Assembly (NCBI GenBank): GCA_947463845.1
Contig: CANHUM010000001.1
Coordinates: forward strand, 1 to 25,861
Reading direction: 5' to 3'
DNA: 25,861 nucleotides
From: Comamonadaceae bacterium
GTDB taxonomy: Bacteria > Pseudomonadota > Gammaproteobacteria > Burkholderiales > Burkholderiaceae_C
Shown here: positions 15,154 through 22,903 of the stretch, one piece after another
How positions within the stretch are numbered: position 1 is the first letter of the stretch
How the letters are laid out: the number at the start of each line of letters is the position of its first letter
Translations under genes and position numbers: made by a program
Notes under the pieces: generated by a model
The model's input: only the letters and a program-made list of their open reading frames with translations
Told to the model about the DNA's origin: nothing
Databases searched by the model: none

Positions 15154-17853
15154 ATGACCATGCCTCCTGATCACCTTAACACCTTCACAGGCCTGACCAC
15201 AGCCCAGGCCCGCACACGGCTGACAGAAGAGGGTCCCAACGAGGTGACACAAGGCACACGACGCTCCGTGTGGCAACGCCTGGCCGACATGCTGCGCCAA
15301 CCCATGCTGGCTTTGCTGATCTTGGCGGCGCTGTTGTACGTGCTGCTGGGCGACATGACCGAAGGACTGACGTTGTCGGTGTTCGTGTTGGCCGTGCTGG
15401 TGCTCAGCTTCTATCAGGAAGGCCAGTCCGAGGCTGCCATCGAGGCCTTGCGTCTGCTCACTCAAGCCCAGGCCAGAGTGCTGCGGGATGGCCAAATGCA
15501 ACAGATACCGGCACGCGAGGTGGTCGTCGGAGACTGCTTGCTTCTGTCAGAAGGCGACCGGGTGGCCGCAGACGGTCACTTGTTGCTGGCCAACAACCTA
15601 CAAATAGACGAATCGCTGTTGACCGGAGAATCGGTGGCCGTGGACAAAACGCCACCTCAGTCGGCGCCGAAGATCGACCTGGGGGAGTTGCCCCAACTGG
15701 CGCCGGACTCCTGCGTGCATGGCGGCACATTCGTGGTGCGTGGCAGTGGGCGGGTACAAGTCACGGCCACTGGCCCGCGAAGCCAGATCGGACAGATGGG
15801 TCTGTCCTTGGCCCAGGTGCAAGAAATCAAGACCCCTTTGCAGCAACAGACCGCCCATCTGGTCGGGGTGCTGGCGAGTCTGGTGGGCGTGCTGTGCGTG
15901 GTCATGGTCCTGACCTTGGTCTGGCGCACCGGCCAATGGGTACCCGCTTTGCTGTCGGGCATCGCGCTGGCCATGGCCATCCTGCCCGAGGAATACGCCG
16001 TGGTCCTCACCCTGTTTCCGGCCATGGGGGCACGTCGCCTGACGCGAGAAGGCGTGCTCACCCGGCACATCAACGCCATCGAGACCTTGGGCGCGATCAG
16101 CGTGCTGTGTACCGACAAAACCGGCACCTTGACCCAAAACCGAATGACCGTGACGGCGTTGGCTGTCGCGCGGACGGTCGGCAGCACAGCCCCCAGCGAC
16201 ATCCTGCAATGGCGCGTACCCACCCCAAGCGAAGCCGCAACAACGGCAAATCCAGCAACGACCTTGTCAGAGGCTTTTCACCCCCTGATCGAACATGCTG
16301 TTTTGGCCAGTGCCCCCACGCCCTTTGATCCCATGGAAACCGCCTTCCACGCAATGGGGCAACACCATCTGAACGGGGACCATCGCATTTTCGGCGAGGG
16401 CCAGCTGGTGCAAACCTACGCCCTCAGCCCCAAGCTCAAAGCCATGTCCCATGTCTGGCAGTTCGATCCGGACGATCCGCACGTGGTCTCGGCCAAAGGA
16501 GCACCCGAGGCCATCATGGACCTGTGCCACCTGACCCCGGTCGCACGTCAATACTGGTTGACCTGCGTGGCGGAGATGGCCGCACAAGGCTTGCGTGTCC
16601 TGGCGGTGGCACACAGCCGGTTCGAGGGTCAAACCTTCCCCGACACCCCGCACGACTTTGACTTTGCCTGGCTGGGCCTGATCGGACTGACCGATCCCTT
16701 GCGCCCCGAAATTCCCCAGGCTGTGGCCGACTGCCAATCGGCCGGCATTCAGGTCATCGTGATCACGGGTGACTTCCCGGCCACCGCCCAAGAGATCGCT
16801 CGCCAAGCCGGTCTTCCTGAGGGTAAAACGCTGACTGGTGAGACCCTGGATGCCCTGGATGCCCTGGATGATGCGGCACTGAGCGAGCGGCTACGCCAAG
16901 TCACGGTTTGCGCACGCATCTCGCCGCAGCAAAAGCTGCGCATCGTGCAGGCCCTGCAAGCACAGGGCCATGTGGTGGCCATGACGGGCGATGGTGTCAA
17001 CGATGCCCCAGCCCTGAAAGCCGCACATGTGGGCATCGCCATGGGCGCCCGCGGCACCGACGTCGCACGGGAAGCCGCCGACCTGGTGCTGGTGGACGAC
17101 AACTTTGCCTCGATCGTTCGGGGGATCCGATCGGGCCGCCGCATCTTCGCCAACCTGCACAAGTCCATGCAATACATCTTTGCGATCCACATCCCGATTG
17201 CCGGGATGACCCTCATCCCTTTGGCCATGGGGTGGCCTCCACTCATGCTGCCACTGCACATTGCTTTGCTGGAATTGGTGATTGACCCGATGTGTGCTTT
17301 GGCCTTCGAAAACGAACCCGCCGACAAACAGGTGATGCACCGTCCACCTCGTTCCATCAACACGCCGTTGCTCAACCGTGACACATTGCTGCTGGCAACC
17401 GCTCAAGGCCTTGGCATTTTGGCCACCATCGGCATCACTTACGCCATGACGTCAACCTCTTGGGCGTGGGGCGGACACCTTGGAGAGCGGTCTCTGGAGT
17501 ACATCCGCTCCATGGTGTTTGCCACCCTATTGGCCTCCAACGCTGTGCTGGTTTTGCGGTACCGAAAACCCCTTTGGCGGCAGCAGGCCACACCGGTGCA
17601 ACCCACACGCGGCTGGGCCAACTGGCCAACGGCCAACCCTTTGGCAGACCTCTTGCTGTTGCTGGCTTTGGCTGTTTTTGCCATCACCATCCATGTCGAA
17701 TGGCTGTCCTTGATGTTGAAGTTCGCACCGCTTGACCCCTTGTCCTGGGCGGTGGCTTTGGCCATTGGTGCCCTGAACTGGCCTGCCGCCCAAGGACTGG
17801 CCTGGCTGACCACCTTGGTCAAAACCCAGGCTTTGGACCCTAACGCCACTTGA
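15154..17853 (+). CDS. P-type cation-transporting ATPase (P2-like, unusual M4 motif)
   Basis: An 899-residue P-type ATPase with every catalytic domain: a cation ATPase N-domain (GLTTAQARTRLTEEGPNEV), the actuator loop TGES (157-160), the phosphorylated Asp321 in CTDKTGTLTQNRMTV, and the hinge MTGDGVNDAPALKAAHVGIAMG (610 onward). No heavy-metal domain and no CPC motif are present, so it is not a P1B copper/zinc pump. M4 reads LPEEY (277-281) where calcium and sodium pumps have a PEGL motif. M6 reads LELVIDPMCALAFENEP (707-711 ELVID). The transported ion therefore cannot be named. A perfect triple 9-base repeat lies at 16844-16870. There are no cysteine-rich metal regulators nearby. Confidence 0.93.
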   Translation: MTMPPDHLNTFTGLTTAQARTRLTEEGPNEVTQGTRRSVWQRLADMLRQPMLALLILAALLYVLLGDMTEGLTLSVFVLAVLVLSFYQEGQSEAAIEALRLLTQAQARVLRDGQMQQIPAREVVVGDCLLLSEGDRVAADGHLLLANNLQIDESLLTGESVAVDKTPPQSAPKIDLGELPQLAPDSCVHGGTFVVRGSGRVQVTATGPRSQIGQMGLSLAQVQEIKTPLQQQTAHLVGVLASLVGVLCVVMVLTLVWRTGQWVPALLSGIALAMAILPEEYAVVLTLFPAMGARRLTREGVLTRHINAIETLGAISVLCTDKTGTLTQNRMTVTALAVARTVGSTAPSDILQWRVPTPSEAATTANPATTLSEAFHPLIEHAVLASAPTPFDPMETAFHAMGQHHLNGDHRIFGEGQLVQTYALSPKLKAMSHVWQFDPDDPHVVSAKGAPEAIMDLCHLTPVARQYWLTCVAEMAAQGLRVLAVAHSRFEGQTFPDTPHDFDFAWLGLIGLTDPLRPEIPQAVADCQSAGIQVIVITGDFPATAQEIARQAGLPEGKTLTGETLDALDALDDAALSERLRQVTVCARISPQQKLRIVQALQAQGHVVAMTGDGVNDAPALKAAHVGIAMGARGTDVAREAADLVLVDDNFASIVRGIRSGRRIFANLHKSMQYIFAIHIPIAGMTLIPLAMGWPPLMLPLHIALLELVIDPMCALAFENEPADKQVMHRPPRSINTPLLNRDTLLLATAQGLGILATIGITYAMTSTSWAWGGHLGERSLEYIRSMVFATLLASNAVLVLRYRKPLWRQQATPVQPTRGWANWPTANPLADLLLLLALAVFAITIHVEWLSLMLKFAPLDPLSWAVALAIGALNWPAAQGLAWLTTLVKTQALDPNAT
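16844..16870 (+). repeat. Three perfect tandem copies of a 9-base unit inside the ATPase gene
   Basis: CCCTGGATG occurs three times without spacing at 16844-16852, 16853-16861 and 16862-16870. It encodes the LDALDALDD stretch between the nucleotide-binding and phosphorylation segments. The unit is a multiple of three, so copy-number change would keep the frame. Confidence 0.9.
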
Positions 17854-17943
17854 GGCAAGGCAAGGCGTTGGCGCATTCCATGCGCATGAGCAATCTCGAA
17901 TGACCAACCCCGTGAAAGCAGGCCGAGTTGGTTTTCAACCATT

Positions 17944-17969
17944 AAAAAACCCCGTCGCAACGGGGTTTT
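17944..17969. terminator. Bidirectional intrinsic terminator between the ATPase and the H-NS gene
   Basis: A perfect 10-bp stem pairs AAAACCCCGT (17946-17955) with ACGGGGTTTT (17960-17969) around a CGCA loop. The minus strand gains six T residues from 17949 to 17944, so it is strongest for the H-NS transcript; the plus strand has four T residues for the ATPase transcript. Confidence 0.92.
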
Positions 17970-18022
17970 GGATGTACAACCAGAAAATATCAGATTCTGA
18001 TCAAAAAGTGCTGTCAAACAGA

Positions 18023-18322
18023 TCAGGCAATCAGGAAAGGCGTGCGGTCGCGCCCTTCGATCCATTTTGGCGCTTTACCACGGCCTGTCCAGGTTTGGCC
18101 CGTTGCGGGATCACGGTATTTGGCAGCGACTTTGCTCGCGGATTTGGCACCGCCCCCCTTGCTGGCACGACCTGGGAAAATATCTTGCACGGTCAGGCCA
18201 AACTCTGCGACCAATTCACGGACTTTGGTCACTGCCGCAGAAATTTCATTTTGTCGCGCTTGAGCAATGGCCAATTCGAGGGCCTCGCGCTGTTGCAAGA
18301 GTTCTTTATAGGACTGAGTCAT
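18023..18322 (-). CDS. H-NS family nucleoid-associated protein
   Basis: A 99-residue protein of the H-NS histone-like family. The N-terminal half is a helical oligomerisation region (YKELLQQREALELAIAQARQNEISAAV). A Gly/Ser/Lys linker (GRASKGGGAKSASK) follows, and the C-terminal DNA-binding module is YRDPATGQTWTGRGKAPKWI, the H-NS core motif. Such proteins bind AT-rich DNA, bridge it and silence promoters. ATG at 18322 has GGGGAA upstream. The gene is divergent from apaH across a 159-base AT-rich gap, a likely target for autoregulation by analogy with other H-NS genes. A terminator follows the stop. Confidence 0.95.
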   Translation of the reverse strand: MTQSYKELLQQREALELAIAQARQNEISAAVTKVRELVAEFGLTVQDIFPGRASKGGGAKSASKVAAKYRDPATGQTWTGRGKAPKWIEGRDRTPFLIA

Positions 18323-18350
18323 GGTGATTCCCCAAAATGAATAAAGCCTC

Positions 18351-18381
18351 AATATACCGCAAAATCAATTCATTTAAGCAA
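18351..18381 (-). promoter_or_regulatory. Candidate promoter of the H-NS gene
   Basis: On the minus strand TATATT (18356-18351) forms a good -10 box and TTGCTT (18381-18376) a possible -35, with a 19-base AT-rich spacer, longer than ideal. It lies 28 bases upstream of the start codon. On the other strand, a weaker TTACTC (18416-18421) with 17 bases to CATAAT (18439-18444) could serve apaH. Confidence 0.4.
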
Positions 18382-18481
18382 GTATTGTCATCCATTTAAC
18401 CGAAACTGCATGGAATTACTCCAGACTTTCACTTCCCTCATAATCGGTCCATTCATTTTCCATTCAGAATGATTCGCACAT

Positions 18482-19309
18482 ATGGCATCTTATTGGGTCG
18501 GTGATATTCAGGGCTGCGATGAGCCTTTGGGGCGCTTGCTTGAAATGATCGACTTTTCACCCAGTCGGGATCGGTTGGTGGTCTTGGGTGACCTGATCAA
18601 CCGAGGGCCGTCCTCTTTGGCGGTCCTGCGACGGCTCATGGCTTTGGACGGCAGCGTCCAATGCGTTTTGGGCAACCATGACCTGCATGGCTTGGCTGTG
18701 GCCAGCGGTATCAGGCGCAGCGGCTCCACGGACACCTTGGACGAGGTTCTCCAAGCCAGTGACCGTGCAGCATGTCTTGCATGGCTTCGGCAGCAAGCTC
18801 TGGCACTCTGGTCCGATGGTGTGCTGTCGGTGCATGCTGGCGTCTTGCCATCTTGGTCAGTCACGCAGACATTGGCCCTGGCCCATGAAGTGGAAACGGT
18901 CCTGCGAGATCCCGATTGGCATGAATTTCTAGGTCAGATGTATGGCAACAGCCCTGCGGCCTGGCACGACGACCTCAAAGGCGTCGATCGCCTGCGCGTG
19001 GTGGTCAATGCATTGACCCGGCTGCGTTTTTGCAGCCCCAGCGGAGAGATGGAGTTCAACACCAAAGAAGGCGCTTCCAGCGCCCCCACGGGCTTCATGC
19101 CATGGTTTGAGGTGCCAGGGCGTCGCACAGCGGGCGTCACCGTTGCTTTCGGCCATTGGTCCACCTTGAAGCAACCTGCGCGCAGCGATGTCTGGGCTCT
19201 CGATTCAGGCTGTGTGTGGGGTGGCTGCCTCAGTGCCATGCGGCTCAGCCCTGACGGCCTCCATGAAAGACTGCAAGTCACCTGCCCCCAAGCGCAAGCA
19301 CCCGGCTGA
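18482..19309 (+). CDS. apaH: Symmetrical bis(5'-nucleosyl)-tetraphosphatase
   Basis: A 275-residue metallophosphoesterase that splits Ap4A into two ADP. It also removes Np4 caps from RNA in enterobacteria. All metal motifs are present: GDIQGC (7-12), GDLINRGP (36-43), GNHD (64-67), the VLSVHAGV histidine and the C-terminal FGHWSTL, followed by DSGCVWGGCLSAMRL. Length matches the family. It is a single gene, divergent from the H-NS gene and convergent with paaK, and not in the ksgA-apaG-apaH order seen in enterobacteria. Confidence 0.96.
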   Translation: MASYWVGDIQGCDEPLGRLLEMIDFSPSRDRLVVLGDLINRGPSSLAVLRRLMALDGSVQCVLGNHDLHGLAVASGIRRSGSTDTLDEVLQASDRAACLAWLRQQALALWSDGVLSVHAGVLPSWSVTQTLALAHEVETVLRDPDWHEFLGQMYGNSPAAWHDDLKGVDRLRVVVNALTRLRFCSPSGEMEFNTKEGASSAPTGFMPWFEVPGRRTAGVTVAFGHWSTLKQPARSDVWALDSGCVWGGCLSAMRLSPDGLHERLQVTCPQAQAPG

Positions 19310-19344
19310 GCGACTGATGCGCGTTGTGCAGAGAGCCCCGGGGC

Positions 19345-20649
19345 TTACTTGCCACGCAAATCCACCACACGCTTGGCCTTGCCCTGGCTGCGCTCGATAC
19401 CGCCTTCAGCCTTGAGTTCGATGGCCACGCTGGAACCAATGTAGACCTTGATTTCGTGCTGCAGCTGCTTGGCGGCAGCGCGGGCCTCGATGCTCTCAGG
19501 AGACACGCCGGGCTTGGTTTCGATCAGCACTTTCAGATCGTCCATCGGGCCCTCCCGCGTCAGTACACACTGGTAATGCGGAGCCAACTCGCTGCGCTTC
19601 AAGATCAGCTCTTCGATCTGGCTGGGAAACACGTTCACGCCACGGATGATCATCATGTCATCGCTACGGCCCGTGATTTTTTCCATGCGGCGCATGCTCG
19701 GACGTGCGGAGCCCGGCAACAAGCGCGTGAGGTCACGTGTGCGGTAGCGGATGATGGGCAGCGCTTCCTTGGTCAGGCTGGTGAACACCAGCTCGCCCAT
19801 CTCGCCGTCGGCCACGGGCTCGCCCGTGTCGGGGTTGATGATCTCGGGATAGAAATGGTCTTCCCAGATGGTTGGACCGTCTTTCGTTTCAATGCATTCG
19901 CTGGCCACACCCGGGCCCATGACTTCGGACAGGCCATAGATGTCCACCGCATCCATGTTCATGCGCTTTTCGATGGCGCGACGCATGTCGTTGGTCCAGG
20001 GCTCGGCCCCGAAAATGCCAATCCGAAGCGAGCTGCTCTTGGGATCGATGCCTTGGCGCTCAAACTCATCGGCAATCGCCAGCATGTAGCTGGGCGTGAC
20101 CATGATGATGTGGGGCTTGAAATCCTGAATCAGCTGCACCTGACGCTCGGTCTGGCCACCGCCAAAAGGCACCACCGTGAGACCCAGCTTTTCGGCTCCA
20201 TAGTGCGCGCCCATGCCGCCGGTGAACAGGCCATAGCCATAGCTCACATGCACCATGTCACCGGGCTTGGCACCGCCTGCGCGGATGCTGCGGGCCACGA
20301 CGGTGGACCAGGTATCAATGTCTTTGAGGGTATAGCCCACCACCGTGGGTTTGCCGGTGGTACCGCTGGACGCATGGATGCGGGCGCAGTTTTCGCGTGG
20401 CACTGCAAACATGCCAAAGGGGTAGCTGTCGCGCAGATCCGACTTGGTCGTGAACGGAAACTTGGCAATGTCGGCCAAGGTCTTGCAGTCGTCGGGATGC
20501 ACGCCCGCTGCGTCAAACTTGGCACGGTACACCGGAGAGTTGGCGTAAGCGTGGTGCAGGGTTTGCTGCAAACGCTTGAGCTGAAGACTGCGCATCTCGT
20601 CGATGCTGGCCTTTTCAATCGGCTCCAGAGGGAAGGTTTTTTGACTCAT
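19345..20649 (-). CDS. paaK: Phenylacetate-CoA ligase
   Basis: A 434-residue member of the ANL adenylate-forming enzymes that activates phenylacetate with ATP and CoA, the first step of the aerobic phenylacetyl-CoA pathway. The phosphate-binding loop is SSGTTGKP (94-101). Other conserved blocks are YGYGLFTGGMGAHYGAEKLG, IYGLSEVMGPGVASEC, LPIIRYRTRDLTRLLPG, and the C-terminal GRSDDMMIIRGVNVFPSQIE. The family length is 430-440. GGAG lies seven bases before the ATG. It follows paaI with a 59-base gap and is probably the last gene of the paaG-paaI-paaK unit. Confidence 0.96.
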   Translation of the reverse strand: MSQKTFPLEPIEKASIDEMRSLQLKRLQQTLHHAYANSPVYRAKFDAAGVHPDDCKTLADIAKFPFTTKSDLRDSYPFGMFAVPRENCARIHASSGTTGKPTVVGYTLKDIDTWSTVVARSIRAGGAKPGDMVHVSYGYGLFTGGMGAHYGAEKLGLTVVPFGGGQTERQVQLIQDFKPHIIMVTPSYMLAIADEFERQGIDPKSSSLRIGIFGAEPWTNDMRRAIEKRMNMDAVDIYGLSEVMGPGVASECIETKDGPTIWEDHFYPEIINPDTGEPVADGEMGELVFTSLTKEALPIIRYRTRDLTRLLPGSARPSMRRMEKITGRSDDMMIIRGVNVFPSQIEELILKRSELAPHYQCVLTREGPMDDLKVLIETKPGVSPESIEARAAAKQLQHEIKVYIGSSVAIELKAEGGIERSQGKAKRVVDLRGK

Positions 20650-20708
20650 GCATGCACTCCACTTGTTCGGCTGGGACCTGGGCTGAACACCTGACCCACG
20701 GGTTGGAT

Positions 20709-21143
20709 TTATTCTGGTACCACAGTACCCGCTATTTGCGCACTTTTGCCACGGAACATCGCGACCACCTCGCCGTTCTGGTTGGTGACTTTCATGTCGT
20801 AGATACCATGACGACCGCTGAGCGCTTGCTCCAGACCTTCGCAGGTCAGCACATCACCCAACTTACCGGGCTTGAGAAATTCGATGCTGCAACCGGCTGC
20901 CACTGCGTTTTTGTTGTAACTGTTGCAGGCAAAGGCAAAGGTCGAGTCAGCCAGGGTGAAAATGAAGCCGCCATGGCAGATCTTGTGGCCGTTCAGGTGC
21001 AGCGCCTTGACGGTCATGCGCATCACGGCACGGCCCGGTTCGCAAACCAGCAGCTCCATGCCCATGGTGTCCTTGGAGGCCACATCCACCGCGAACATGG
21101 TGTCGCCCACAAGGCGCGCCAAAGTTTTGGGGTCGTTCATCAT
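20709..21143 (-). CDS. paaI: Hydroxyphenylacetyl-CoA thioesterase PaaI
   Basis: A 144-residue hot-dog thioesterase that hydrolyses ring-hydroxylated phenylacetyl-CoA and so frees trapped CoA when the pathway stalls. The motif NGHKICHGGFIFTLADSTFAFACN contains the family Asp (Asp66) on the long helix. MGMELLVCEPGRAVMRM and GRHGIYDMKVTNQNGEVVAMFRGKS are typical of PaaI. Two adjacent ATG codons exist (21143 and 21140). The first overlaps the paaG stop as ATGA, so translation is probably coupled to paaG, which carries a nonsense codon here. Confidence 0.93.
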   Translation of the reverse strand: MMNDPKTLARLVGDTMFAVDVASKDTMGMELLVCEPGRAVMRMTVKALHLNGHKICHGGFIFTLADSTFAFACNSYNKNAVAAGCSIEFLKPGKLGDVLTCEGLEQALSGRHGIYDMKVTNQNGEVVAMFRGKSAQIAGTVVPE

Positions 21144-21940
21144 TGGCCTTTGAATTCGGGTACACGTTTTTGCAGGAAAGCGTTCACGCCTTCCATGTAG
21201 TCGTGGGTTTTGCCCAGGGCCGATTGGGTGTCTCGCTCTACATCCAGGTGCGCCGCCAGCGAACGGGTGCCCGCGTCGCGCAGCAAGTGGCGGGTGGCCA
21301 CCAAAGCCTTGGTGGGCATCACTGCCAGTTTGTCAGCCATCTCGAGCGCAGCGCCCACACAGTCTTCGGCCACGTCCCAGATCAAGCCCCACTCCTTGGC
21401 CTTGTCTGCAGACAACTTGTCGCCGGTCATGGCCAGCGCCATGGCTCTGGGCAGCCCCAGACGCTCGACCAGCAGCCAACTACCGCCTGCGTCCGGAATC
21501 AGGCCGATCTTGCTGAACGCCTGAACAAAACTGGCCGTGGGTGCGGCAATGGTGATGTCGCAGGCCATGGCCACCGAAGCGCCTGCACCAGCGGCCACGC
21601 CATTCACGGCGCAGATGACCGGCATGCGCAGTGACTGCAAGCGTCGCGTGGTCGGGTTGAAGGCCTCCTGGATGACCGGTCCGGGGTCCGCACGTTCGAG
21701 CAAGCCAGGGCCGGGCGTGAAATCGAGTTCGGACAAATCCAGACCCGCACAGAATCCCCGTCCAGCACCCGTCAAAACCAAAGCACGCACTGCTGGATTG
21801 GCCTCGGCCTGGTCCAAAGCGGCTCACAGCGCCTGGTGCATTTCGCGGGTGAAACTGTTGAGGGCTTGCGGACGGTTGAGGGTGACCAGCGCCACCGCGC
21901 CTCGCACTTCATACAACACCGACTGGGGGGATTCGGTCAT
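21140..21940 (-). pseudogene. paaG: paaG (ring-1,2-epoxyphenylacetyl-CoA isomerase) interrupted by an in-frame TGA
   Basis: The crotonase-family enzyme PaaG isomerises the phenylacetyl-CoA epoxide to the oxepin form. A normal start exists: ATG at 21940 with AGGAGA six bases upstream, giving MTESPQSVLYEVRGAVALVT and LNRPQALNSFTREMHQAL. Codon 39 (21826-21824) is TGA, then the same frame runs on as AALDQAEANPAVRALVLTGAGRGF to a TGA stop at 21140. Ignoring the nonsense codon gives 266 positions, the usual family length, with Asp150 in GLIPDAGGSW and an otherwise intact sequence. A TTG at 21817 could begin a 225-residue fragment lacking the first strands, but no good ribosome-binding site precedes it. 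Either a recent nonsense mutation (for example TGG to TGA) or a base error explains this. Confidence 0.85.
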
Positions 21941-21946
21941 CTGATC

Positions 21947-21952
21947 TCTCCT
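21947..21952 (-). promoter_or_regulatory. Ribosome-binding site of the original paaG start
   Basis: AGGAGA on the minus strand lies six bases before the ATG at 21940. It marks that ATG as the authentic start, placing the TGA at codon 39 inside the gene. Confidence 0.85.
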
Positions 21953-21966
21953 GAATCCGTGAATGT

Positions 21967-21998
21967 AACATTAACCGACCGCCCGGTTGGTTAATGTT
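21967..21998. promoter_or_regulatory. Long palindromic operator between the divergent paa genes (probable PaaR/TetR-type site)
   Basis: The arms AACATTAACCGACCG (21967-21981) and CGGTTGGTTAATGTT (21984-21998) are complementary at 14 of 15 positions around a central CC; the single exception is a G:T pair at 21977/21988. It sits midway between the paaG start and the enoyl-CoA hydratase start. The ACCGACCG..CGGT core resembles sites known for TetR-family PaaR repressors of phenylacetate genes in proteobacteria. Symmetry is seen directly; the regulator is inferred and is not encoded in the window. Confidence 0.75.
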
Positions 21999-22079
21999 TT
22001 CCCGCATGCCAGTGCCTGAGTTGACAGGCCAGGTCAAGCACCGTTGGTTATAGTGAACCTGTGCAACCCCATCTTTTTT

Positions 22080-22086
22080 GGAGAAG
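22080..22086 (+). promoter_or_regulatory. Ribosome-binding site selecting a TTG start
   Basis: GGAGAAG precedes a TTG at 22090, with six bases between GGAG and the start codon. It favours that TTG over the in-frame TTG at 22078, which overlaps the site itself. Confidence 0.7.
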
Positions 22087-22089
22087 ATC

Positions 22090-22869
22090 TTGAGCTACGA
22101 AAACATCGAAGTCCGTACCGAAGGCGGCCAAGTCGGCATCATCACCCTCAACCGCCCCAAGGCACTCAACGCCTTGAATGGGCCCCTCATGGACGAATTG
22201 GGCACCGCCCTGAAAACCTTCGACGCCGACGAAGCCATTGGCTGCATCATCATCACCGGCAGCGAAAAAGCGTTTGCCGCGGGTGCCGACATCGCCGCAA
22301 TGGCCAAATACAACTTTCATGAGGTCTATAAAAATGACTTCATCACGCGCAACTGGGAAACCATCCGCAGCATCCGCAAACCCGTGATCGCCGCAGTCAG
22401 TGGCTTCGCACTGGGCGGCGGTTGCGAGCTGGCCATGCTGTGCGACTTCATCATCGCGGCGGACAACGCCAAGTTTGGCCAACCGGAAATCAAAATCGGC
22501 ATCATCCCTGGCGCAGGCGGCACGCAGCGTCTGCCTCGGGCTATGGGCAAATCCAAGGCCATGGACCTGGTGCTCACCGGGCGCATGATGGACGCGGCCG
22601 AGGCCGAGCGCGGCGGTTTGGTCAGCCGCGTGGTGCCTTTGGACAAACTGATGGAGGAAGCACTCGGCGCGGCCTTGATGATTTGCAGCTATGGCCAGCT
22701 GGCCACCATGGCGGCCAAGGAAAGCGTCAACCGTGCCTTTGAGAGCGGCCTGTCTGACGGCGTGATGTTCGAGCGCCGCCTGTTCCACGGCCTGTTTGCA
22801 ACCGCCGATCAAAAAGAAGGCATGGACGCGTTTCTGAACAAGCGCTCACCCAAGTTCATCCACGGCTGA
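22090..22869 (+). CDS. paaF: Enoyl-CoA hydratase (crotonase family), probably of the paa pathway
   Basis: A 259-residue crotonase. It begins [20 protein letters not shown] after a TTG start. The oxyanion-hole segment [11 protein letters not shown] and the block [20 protein letters not shown] supply Glu113; [21 protein letters not shown] supplies Glu133. The two glutamates are 20 apart as in rat mitochondrial crotonase, so hydratase activity on short-chain enoyl-CoA is expected. The C-terminal [14 protein letters not shown] is typical. It is divergent from paaG across the palindromic operator, which supports a PaaF role, though general fatty-acid hydratases of this type look alike, so the symbol rests on context. 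Confidence 0.88.
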   Translation: MSYENIEVRTEGGQVGIITLNRPKALNALNGPLMDELGTALKTFDADEAIGCIIITGSEKAFAAGADIAAMAKYNFHEVYKNDFITRNWETIRSIRKPVIAAVSGFALGGGCELAMLCDFIIAADNAKFGQPEIKIGIIPGAGGTQRLPRAMGKSKAMDLVLTGRMMDAAEAERGGLVSRVVPLDKLMEEALGAALMICSYGQLATMAAKESVNRAFESGLSDGVMFERRLFHGLFATADQKEGMDAFLNKRSPKFIHG

Positions 22870-22870
22870 G

Positions 22871-22894
22871 GTGTGCTTTCGGCTGAAAGCACAC
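22871..22894. other. Perfect hairpin between convergent genes
   Basis: GTGTGCTTTC (22871-22880) and GAAAGCACAC (22885-22894) form a 10-bp stem with a GGCT loop, directly after the hydratase stop and ten bases from the fdhD stop. No T tract follows on either strand, so it is not a standard intrinsic terminator. It may stabilise the transcript 3' ends or aid factor-dependent termination. Confidence 0.6.
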
Positions 22895-22903
22895 AGGATG
22901 CTT

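Noticed and set aside
19334..19345. Twelve-base perfect palindrome AGCCCCGGGGCT at the end of paaK
   Set aside because: It leaves no loop and no T tract, and overlaps the paaK stop codon, so it is not a credible terminator.
19324..20694. A 456-codon open frame on the plus strand opposite paaK
   Set aside because: It is the mirror of a well-conserved ligase on the other strand. Its translation is rich in His, Gly and Ala with no family motif, as expected from GC-rich codon bias.
21824..21826. Reading the paaG TGA as selenocysteine
   Set aside because: PaaG enzymes do not use selenocysteine, the site is not catalytic and no selenocysteine insertion context is evident.
22021..22054. TTGACA and TATAGT upstream of the enoyl-CoA hydratase as a promoter
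   Set aside because: The spacer is 22 bases, too long for a sigma-70 promoter. One box may be real, but the pair cannot be called.
22048..22812. A 254-codon open frame opposite the enoyl-CoA hydratase
   Set aside because: It lies fully antisense to a clear crotonase gene and has no recognisable domain.
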